From an uncultured Planctomycetota bacterium (GTDB lineage Bacteria > Planctomycetota > UBA1135 > UBA2386), in NCBI GenBank assembly GCA_903925435.1, contig CAIYFF010000646.1, positions 1 through 11,501 on the forward strand: a DNA stretch of 11,501 bases. Reading direction: 5' to 3'. Below, in pieces: positions 1 through 5,874 of this stretch. Every line of letters starts with the position of its first letter. Position 1 is the stretch's first letter. Under the pieces are notes generated by a model. The model made no database searches and was not told the origin of the DNA. It saw only the letters and a program-made list of their open reading frames with translations. Position numbers and translations under genes: made by a program.

Positions 1-720
1 AAACGTGACTTGCTTCGCTGCCGCTGCCGTTGGCGCTGGTTGCGGCTCTTGTGGAGCAGCGGGCTTCGGGATGGTTGTCGACTCGATGACCGGCGGGAAC
101 AGCGGTCGCGGATCGTGCTTCGGCTCGTCGGGGACCGGCGTCACCTCGGTTGCGGGCGCCGTCGCGGCTGGCGCTTCCGTCGGAGCCGGCGCGGCTTGCG
201 CTGCCGCAGTCGTTGCTTGCGTCGTCTCGGTGGGCGCTTCGTGCTGCGTCGCTGCAGGCGTCGTCGGCGCGTCGGCTGGCGCGTGCGCGTCGGGCTGGGT
301 TTGGAACGGCTCCAGCAGCCACTCCTTCCCATGCGTGATCTCGCTGCCGAAGTGGCCCGCGGCCATCAGCGCGATGAACTCGATGACGAGCATCAGCCGA
401 AACGCGCCGCGATTCTGCATTGCAGCAAAGCACGCGGTGACGAGCCCGAGGGTTCCTGCGCCGACGCCGAGCCAACGATGCAGTTCGACGGTGTCGCCCG
501 GATACCCCTTGCTGCCGAGGATCCAGCCGCTGCCTGCTGCAAACGCGCCGCCGACGGCTGCCATCCAAGCCAGCGTTGCGAGCGTCGCGCGCGCGGGCGT
601 GCGGCGGATCATCGCGCCGCCGAACTCGAGCGCGACTACGCCGAACCACAAGCCGATCGGCATGTGCAGCAGGAGCGGATGCAGCCGACCCAGCAGCTGC
701 ACGATCGTGTCTTGGTCCAT
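1..720 (-). CDS. DUF2231-like four-helix membrane protein with Pro/Ala/Thr-rich linker, probably a cytochrome c domain protein (3' end cut by window edge)
   Basis: The frame is open from the ATG at 720 to the left edge, giving 240 visible residues with no stop. Four hydrophobic helices are visible at about residues 13–36, 44–68, 82–100 and 107–124. The first carries LHPLLLHMPIG and the last is followed by GHFGSEITHG (122–131); this pairing is typical of the DUF2231-like membrane domain that precedes cytochrome c domains in planctomycete proteins. Residues 141–238 are a low-complexity Pro/Ala/Thr/Glu linker, probably outside the cytoplasm. The last visible residues, KQVTF, resemble the start of a PSCyt1-type haem domain, but no CxxCH lies inside the window, so the cytochrome assignment is inference. 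The ATG shares one base with the stop of the DUF1501 gene (TGATG), so it is the last visible member of that operon and is probably translated by re-initiation. No Shine–Dalgarno sequence is obvious. Confidence 0.85.
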   Translation of the reverse strand, partial: MDQDTIVQLLGRLHPLLLHMPIGLWFGVVALEFGGAMIRRTPARATLATLAWMAAVGGAFAAGSGWILGSKGYPGDTVELHRWLGVGAGTLGLVTACFAAMQNRGAFRLMLVIEFIALMAAGHFGSEITHGKEWLLEPFQTQPDAHAPADAPTTPAATQHEAPTETTQATTAAAQAAPAPTEAPAATAPATEVTPVPDEPKHDPRPLFPPVIESTTIPKPAAPQEPQPAPTAAAAKQVTF

Positions 721-722
721 CA
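720..722 (-). other. Stop/start overlap TGATG between DUF1501 gene and the DUF2231-like gene
   Basis: The TGA of the DUF1501 gene (722–720) shares its A with the ATG (720–718) of the next gene. A one-base overlap of this kind usually means translational coupling by terminating ribosomes, and it supports both gene boundaries. Confidence 0.8.
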
Positions 723-2186
723 GCGGAGGATTCCCTTCACGACCTTGCCGGCGACATCGGTGAGCCGGAAGTCGCGGCCTTCGTGGCGGTAGGTCAGTCG
801 TTCGTGGTCGAAGCCGAGCAAGTGCAGGATCGTCGCGTGCAGGTCGTGCACGTGCACGGGGTCGCGCACGATGTTGTAGGAGAAGTCGTCGGTCTCGCCC
901 CAGACCGTGCCGGGCCGAATGCCGCCGCCTGCAAGCCACATCGAGAAGCAGCGCGGATGGTGGTCGCGGCCGTAGTTGTCGCGCGACAGCGAGCCTTGGC
1001 TGTAGACGGTGCGTCCAAACTCGCCGCCGAACACGACCAGCGTCTCGTCGAGCAAGCCGCGGCGGCGCAGGTCCTTCAGCAGCGCCGCGATCGGTTGATC
1101 GACTGCTTCTGCCTGTTTGCGCATCTCGCCTGGCAGGCTGCCGTGTTGGTCCCAGCCGCGCATGTAGAGCTGGATGCAGCGCACGCCGCGCTCGGCGAGC
1201 CGTCGCGCAAGCAAGCAGCTCGATGCGAACGTGCCCGGCTTCTTCGCGTTCTCGCCATACAGCGCAAACGTCTCCTCGCTCTCGCCGGACAGGTCGACCA
1301 GCTCGGGCACCGACGTCTGCATGCGGAACGCCATCTCTTGTTGCGCAATGCGCGCATCGATCTCGGGATCGAGCGTTCGCGCCTTCTCGTCGGCGTCGAG
1401 CGCATGCGCGAGATCGAGCATCGCGCGGCGATCGGTTGGCGTCACTCCAGGCGGGTCCTTGAGATACAGCACAGGATCGCCGCTGCTGCGCAGCTTGCAG
1501 CCCTGGTGCTCGCTCGGGAGGAACCCGCTGCCCCAGAAGCGCGCCGCGAGCGCCTGCATGTTGCCGAAGCCCTGCGTGATCATCACGACGAAGGTCGGCA
1601 GGTTGCGATTGCCGCTGCCGAGCCCGTAGCTGAGCCACGATCCGAGGCTCGGTCGTCCTGGCTGCTGCGTTCCCGTTTGCATGAACGTGATCGCCGGCTC
1701 GTGGTTGATCGCGTCGGTGTGCACGCTGCGGACCATGCACAGCTCGTTTGCCACTGTGCCGAGGTGCGGCAGCAGTTCGCTGAGCCAGAGGCCATCGCCG
1801 CGGTTGTCGTGGCGCGTGAACCGGAACGCGGATGGCGCCACGGGAAAGCGCGACTGGCCCGAAGTCATGCCCGTGAGGCGCTGGCCGTTGCGCACGGAGT
1901 CGGGCAGGTCCTTGTCGAACAGGTCGTAGAGGCCCGGCTTGTAGTCAAAGAGGTCGAGCTGGCTCGGCCCGCCTTCCATGTGCAGGTAGATCACGCGCTT
2001 CGCCTTTGGCGCGAAGTGTGGCATCGGTCGACGAGCCTCGTCGCCGAGCGCGCGGGTCAGCAGGCTAGTTGGCAGCCCATCCGCGAGCGCCGCCGTGCCG
2101 AGCGCCGCGCCGATCGTGTTGACGGCGCCGGAGAAGAAGCGCCGCCTGGTGATGCTCTGGAGCGAGAGCGGGTCGAGCGGGTTCAT
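720..2186 (-). CDS. DUF1501 family protein with Tat-type signal (sulfatase/alkaline-phosphatase-like fold)
   Basis: A 488-residue protein of the DUF1501 family, usual in length. The N-terminus has a twin-arginine-like motif, TRRRFF (13–18), followed by a small hydrophobic stretch, so Tat export of a folded, perhaps metal-bound protein is likely. Family signatures seen are HMEGGPSQLDLFDYKP (69–84), GWDQH (344–348), GGEFGRT (387–393), GRDHHP (406–411) and a His-rich VHVHDLHATILHLLGFDH (444–461). These His and acidic residues are plausible metal ligands, but the enzymatic reaction of the family is not established. The ATG at 2186 gives a 4-nt ATGA overlap with the stop of the DUF1553 gene; a GTG at 2195 would add three residues and is less likely. 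DUF1501 genes very often follow DUF1549/DUF1553 genes in planctomycetes, which suggests the two products work together beyond the membrane. Confidence 0.93.
   Translation of the reverse strand: MNPLDPLSLQSITRRRFFSGAVNTIGAALGTAALADGLPTSLLTRALGDEARRPMPHFAPKAKRVIYLHMEGGPSQLDLFDYKPGLYDLFDKDLPDSVRNGQRLTGMTSGQSRFPVAPSAFRFTRHDNRGDGLWLSELLPHLGTVANELCMVRSVHTDAINHEPAITFMQTGTQQPGRPSLGSWLSYGLGSGNRNLPTFVVMITQGFGNMQALAARFWGSGFLPSEHQGCKLRSSGDPVLYLKDPPGVTPTDRRAMLDLAHALDADEKARTLDPEIDARIAQQEMAFRMQTSVPELVDLSGESEETFALYGENAKKPGTFASSCLLARRLAERGVRCIQLYMRGWDQHGSLPGEMRKQAEAVDQPIAALLKDLRRRGLLDETLVVFGGEFGRTVYSQGSLSRDNYGRDHHPRCFSMWLAGGGIRPGTVWGETDDFSYNIVRDPVHVHDLHATILHLLGFDHERLTYRHEGRDFRLTDVAGKVVKGILR
2183..2186 (-). 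other. Stop/start overlap ATGA between DUF1553 and DUF1501 genes
   Basis: The TGA of the large cytochrome gene (2185–2183) overlaps the ATG of the DUF1501 gene (2186–2184). This is the classical 4-nt overlap of coupled genes. It decides the start of the downstream gene, because the only nearby alternative is a GTG nine bases upstream. Confidence 0.8.
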
Positions 2187-5100
2187 GGGATGCACACCGT
2201 CGCGTCGAGGTTGAGGATGGTGGAGGCGAGCAGCGACAACGGCGCAAGCTGCTCCTGCGCGATGTCGGCAGGCGGCGCGATCGAGCCGACCGCGAGCGCC
2301 TGCTTGCTGGACTCAGGATCGGTCATGTAGCGAGCGCGGAATGCAGCGAGCGCTTCGGTTGCGCGCGCGAGCGCATTGCTCGATGGCTTCCTGCCCGTGC
2401 AGCGAACGAAGATCGACTCGATGCGGCCCGCGTCATCTTGTGCTTCCCGGAATGCGCGCACTGCGAGCATGCGCGCAGCTTCGACGAACTGCTCGTCGTT
2501 CCAAAGCACCAAGGCCTGCATCGGCGTGTTGGTCTGCGCACGCCGGATCACGCACGCTTCGCGCGTCGGCTGGTCGAAGGTCTGCATCGACGGCGGCGGG
2601 CATGCGCGCTTGTGGTAGGTGTAGAGGCTGCGGCGGAACAGCGCGTCGCCCGAGCCTTGGACGAACTCGCGCGTGTTGGACTGCAGCATTGCGACTTCCT
2701 GCCACAAGCCTTGCGGCTGGTATGGCTTGACCGACGGTCCGCCGAAGCGCTCCACGAGCAGGCCCGACACGAACAGCGCTTGGTCGCGCAGTTGTTCTGC
2801 TGAGAGACGGCGGCGTGGGAACCACGACAACAAGCGGTTGTCCGCGTCGACTTGCATCGCAGCTTCGCTCGCGCGGTCGTCTTGGCGGAACGTCTCGCTG
2901 GTCGCGATGAGTCGCAGCATGTGCTGCGCGTCGTAGCCACATTCGCGGAACTCGACCGCGAGCCAATCGAGCAAGTCCATGTGGCTCGGCCACTCGCCTT
3001 GCATGCCGAAGTCCTCGCTCGTGCGCACGATGCCGGCGCCGAACATCAGTTCGAACAGTCGGTTCGCCTGCACGCGCGCAAACAGCGGGTTGTCCTTCGA
3101 CGTGATCCACTGCGCGAGACCTCGGCGGTCGTCGGGCGCGCCTTCTGGCAACGTGCCGAGCGCCTTCGGCGTCGTGCGTGGGATCTCGCGATCCTTGATG
3201 GGTTGGTCGTATTGGCCGCGCGCGAGCACGTAGGTGGGGCGGCGCTGCTCGCGCTCCTTCATCACCATCGTGCGCGGCATCTTGGTGTCGAGTTCGCGGA
3301 GTTGCTGCGACAGCGTGTTCTTCTTCTCGAGGCTTGCGAGGTAGCTCTTCGAGAAGCTCCGCCGCCACGCGGTGCGCAGGCGCTGGTCCGCGTCTGCAGC
3401 GGTCGACGGCAGTAGCGCTGCCACGAGTTCGCCGGTGAGTTCGCCGTAGCGCGGTTGCGAGCGCTGGTAGAAGCCGCCTTCGCCGCCCGTGTTGACGATG
3501 CGCATCGTGAGCAACTGCGGTCCGCGCGTCAGTTCGATTTCGGCGCTGTCCTGGTCCTTCTGCGCGCCGCGGTCGATGCGGTTCTGCGCGACTTCCTTGC
3601 CCGATGCATAGAGCCGGAAGCCGTCATCGCTGCCGAGCGAGAACGTGCGCTTGCGCGCCGTGGGGGCCCAGAGCGTGCGCGCGACGAACGTCGCGTTCGC
3701 GCCCGCGGGCAATGCGCCGACTGCGTCTTCGCGCAGGCCTTCGCGGTGACGCCACGTCAGCGGCTTACCGCTCTTGCCCTTGCTGCTGAGGAACTGCGCG
3801 CCCTTGTCGAGCACGAGCGCGGTCTCGGGGCCGAATGCGGCGCTCCAGTTCTCCTCCGCATCGCCGACGAATGGGCCCGCGACATGGAAGCCACCGCTTG
3901 CTTCCGGCAATCGTTCGAGCGCTTGCTCGTCGATCTGGCCGAGCTGGACGCGCACTCGCGCAAACGTGTGGCGCTGATAGACCGAGTCGTAGCGCAACGT
4001 GACCTGGAGCTCGGTGCCGCCGTCGAAGCCGAACGGCTCGTCGGTGACGAACAGGGCTTCGCGCGATCCACCGGCGCGCATGTGCGCATCGACTGCCCAG
4101 CCGACGCCATCGTCGCTCGCGATCGCGTTGACGACATGGAAGTTGCCATTGCCCTGCTCGACGTCGGCCCAAGCCCACGTGAACGAAAGGCGGCGCTTCT
4201 GCTGCGGATCGCGAACGGAAACCGCGTCGACTTCGATCGACTGCAGCACCGCGTTGCCATTCTCCGCGCGACCCACGCGTTGGTCTTGGCGATCGGGCGC
4301 TGGCAACGCCATCAGGTGCAGCATGCGCAGCGACGTCGCATCGGTGCGAAGCGTGAGCACGTGCACGTCTTGGTCGGGGTTCTTGCCGCTTGCCGTCACC
4401 GTGCCGTCGGCGTCGATCGAAAGGTCGGCGCCGCCTTGCGACTGCGCGGCCGTGACTTGCGAAGCAGGCCACTGCACGCGCGCTTCCTGCAGCAGTTCGC
4501 TGCGCCAGCGCGCGAACTCCGCGGCTTCTTCGGCGGGCACGCTGTCGAGTTCGAGTTGCACAGCCGCGAGGTCGGACTTCAGCGCTTCCTCTTGTTGCAG
4601 TTGCGCATCGGAGGGCACGCGCAAGAACGGCTCGAGCGCTCGGTTGGCGTCGGGGATCTGCGAATAGAGCCCAGGCTCCTCGATCGACGCGAAGTAGGCA
4701 TAGAGGCCATAGAAGTCCTCTTGCGAGATCGGGTCGTACTTGTGGTCGTGGCAACGCGCGCAGCCGAGCGTGAGGCCCAAGAACACGGAGCCCGTCGTCG
4801 CGACGCGATCGACCGCGTATTCGACGAGATACTCGGCGTCGATTGCGCCGCCTTCGTCCGTCGTCACGTGGCAGCGATGAAATCCGCTGGCGACCTTCTG
4901 CGTCACGGTCGCATCGGGCCACAGATCGCCCGCGATCTGGTCCCGCACGAACGCGTCGAACGGCATGTTGCTGCGATACGCCTCGAGCACCCAGTCGCGG
5001 AACGGCCAGATCTGGCGACCCGCATCCATATGGATGCCCGACGTGTCGGCATAGCGAGCGCTGTCGAGCCATGGCGTCGCCATGCGCTCGGCGTAGCGCG

Positions 5101-5770
5101 AGCGCCACGGTTCTTCGGTGAAGATGCGCGTGATCCACTGCGCATAGGCCGTGTCGCTCGGGTCCTTGCAGAACGCTGCGATGTCGCCTGGTTCGGGCGG
5201 GAGCCCAGTCAGCGCCAAGAAGAGGCGGCGCAGTTGGATCTCTGGCGCCGCGCGTTCGCTCGGCTGCAATTGGTGTGTGCGCAGTTCGGCTCGCACGAAC
5301 GCGTCGATCGCGTTGGGCGTCTCGACCGGCGTCGCAGGGCGCGTTGGTGGGACGAAGGACCAATGCGGCTCGTAGACCGCGCCTTGCTCGATCCATGCGC
5401 GAACGATCTCGCGCTCGCGCTGGCTGAGCGGCGGCTTGCCGCTCGACTTCGGCGGCATGCGGTCGTCGTCGTCTTCGCTCGTGATGCGGCGCCACGCTTC
5501 GCTCGCGTTGGCGTCGCGAGCCACGATCGCAGCTGCGTGCTTGCGCAGCGCCGTCGCGTGTTCGCTCAGGTCGAGCCGAAGGTCCGCTTTGCGCGACGTC
5601 TCGTCGGGCCCATGGCAGGCAAAGCAGCGGTCGGCAAGGATGGGCCGTACGTCGCGGTCATAGGACACCGCGCGCGGCGAACCTGCCGTGTGCTCGGACT
5701 GCTGCGCCGTGAGGGAGATGGCGAAGCAGGACGCGAACATCGCGGCACGAACCATGGGAGTGGAGCTCAT
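2183..5770 (-). CDS. Planctomycete cytochrome c protein: PSCyt1, DUF1549 (PSCyt2), central beta domains, DUF1553 (PSD1)
   Basis: A 1195-residue exported protein. Residues 1–22 look like a Sec signal peptide (hydrophobic MFASCFAISL, likely cleavage after LTA). The PSCyt1 haem domain follows, with CFACH at 49–53 and a MPP at 105–107 that could supply the axial Met. DUF1549 spans about 152–362 and carries a second haem motif, CARCH (337–341), followed by DHKYDPISQEDFYGLYAYF. After a short helical, coiled-coil-like stretch (390–430) come two beta-rich parts: about 440–612, a discoidin-like region containing RAENGNAVL, and about 626–772, with AGPF and LGSDDGFRLYASGK, resembling carbohydrate-binding-type modules of this family. 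DUF1553 occupies about 850–1150 (NPLFARVQANRLFELMFGAGIV, RLSAEQLRDQALF, QTNTPMQALVLWND). The protein probably carries two covalent c-type haems and acts in the periplasm or at the cell surface; the substrate is unknown. It is the first gene of the three-gene overlapping operon. No Shine–Dalgarno sequence lies at normal spacing; a GGGGAAGG lies 23 nt upstream. Confidence 0.95.
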   Translation of the reverse strand: MSSTPMVRAAMFASCFAISLTAQQSEHTAGSPRAVSYDRDVRPILADRCFACHGPDETSRKADLRLDLSEHATALRKHAAAIVARDANASEAWRRITSEDDDDRMPPKSSGKPPLSQREREIVRAWIEQGAVYEPHWSFVPPTRPATPVETPNAIDAFVRAELRTHQLQPSERAAPEIQLRRLFLALTGLPPEPGDIAAFCKDPSDTAYAQWITRIFTEEPWRSRYAERMATPWLDSARYADTSGIHMDAGRQIWPFRDWVLEAYRSNMPFDAFVRDQIAGDLWPDATVTQKVASGFHRCHVTTDEGGAIDAEYLVEYAVDRVATTGSVFLGLTLGCARCHDHKYDPISQEDFYGLYAYFASIEEPGLYSQIPDANRALEPFLRVPSDAQLQQEEALKSDLAAVQLELDSVPAEEAAEFARWRSELLQEARVQWPASQVTAAQSQGGADLSIDADGTVTASGKNPDQDVHVLTLRTDATSLRMLHLMALPAPDRQDQRVGRAENGNAVLQSIEVDAVSVRDPQQKRRLSFTWAWADVEQGNGNFHVVNAIASDDGVGWAVDAHMRAGGSREALFVTDEPFGFDGGTELQVTLRYDSVYQRHTFARVRVQLGQIDEQALERLPEASGGFHVAGPFVGDAEENWSAAFGPETALVLDKGAQFLSSKGKSGKPLTWRHREGLREDAVGALPAGANATFVARTLWAPTARKRTFSLGSDDGFRLYASGKEVAQNRIDRGAQKDQDSAEIELTRGPQLLTMRIVNTGGEGGFYQRSQPRYGELTGELVAALLPSTAADADQRLRTAWRRSFSKSYLASLEKKNTLSQQLRELDTKMPRTMVMKEREQRRPTYVLARGQYDQPIKDREIPRTTPKALGTLPEGAPDDRRGLAQWITSKDNPLFARVQANRLFELMFGAGIVRTSEDFGMQGEWPSHMDLLDWLAVEFRECGYDAQHMLRLIATSETFRQDDRASEAAMQVDADNRLLSWFPRRRLSAEQLRDQALFVSGLLVERFGGPSVKPYQPQGLWQEVAMLQSNTREFVQGSGDALFRRSLYTYHKRACPPPSMQTFDQPTREACVIRRAQTNTPMQALVLWNDEQFVEAARMLAVRAFREAQDDAGRIESIFVRCTGRKPSSNALARATEALAAFRARYMTDPESSKQALAVGSIAPPADIAQEQLAPLSLLASTILNLDATVCIP

Positions 5771-5781
5771 GCGCGCTGTTC

Positions 5782-5810
5782 ATCATCGACCTGCCTTCCC
5801 CGTGTGTCCA
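5782..5810 (-). promoter_or_regulatory. Candidate sigma70-type promoter of the cytochrome operon
   Basis: On the minus strand, TGGACA (5810–5805, 5 of 6 matches to TTGACA) is followed after exactly 17 bases by GATGAT (5787–5782, 4 of 6 to TATAAT). Transcription would begin around 5775, only about five bases before the ATG at 5770, so the mRNA would be nearly leaderless; this fits the lack of a well-placed ribosome binding site. The -35 element lies inside a small hairpin-forming repeat (ccgtg 5800–5804, cacgg 5809–5813), which could be an operator or chance. The match is by eye in GC-rich DNA, so confidence is low. Confidence 0.3.
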
Positions 5811-5846
5811 CGGCCAGGATCGCAGGATGTGCTGGCGATTGCGCTG

Positions 5847-5866
5847 GTCCGCGATGGCGCGCGGAC
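5847..5866 (-). terminator. Candidate hairpin terminator after the repeat-module gene
   Basis: A perfect 7-bp inverted repeat (gtccgcg 5847–5853 and cgcggac 5860–5866) encloses a 6-nt loop. It begins eight bases after the stop codon of the gene ending at 5875, the position expected of a terminator. No T-run follows on the transcribed strand, so it may be a weak or atypical terminator, or an mRNA 3'-end stabiliser. Its position separates the upstream gene from the cytochrome operon. Confidence 0.4.
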
Positions 5867-5874
5867 GTCGTCGG

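Noticed and set aside
5..792. Two overlapping plus-strand open frames at the left edge, one Cys/Gly/Ala-rich and the other Arg-rich.
   Set aside because: Both arise opposite the Pro/Ala/Thr-rich linker and membrane helices of the minus-strand gene, which continues in frame from a coupled ATG.
2186..2195. GTG at 2195 as the start of the DUF1501 gene.
   Set aside because: It adds only three residues; the ATG at 2186 makes the standard ATGA overlap.
576..2330. A plus-strand open frame of 584 codons antisense to the DUF1501 gene.
   Set aside because: Low-complexity shadow of a well-supported DUF1501 gene; no domain is recognisable.
4868..4882. FHRCH in the DUF1549 region as a third haem site.
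   Set aside because: The first Cys of CxxCH is missing; only CFACH and CARCH are complete motifs.
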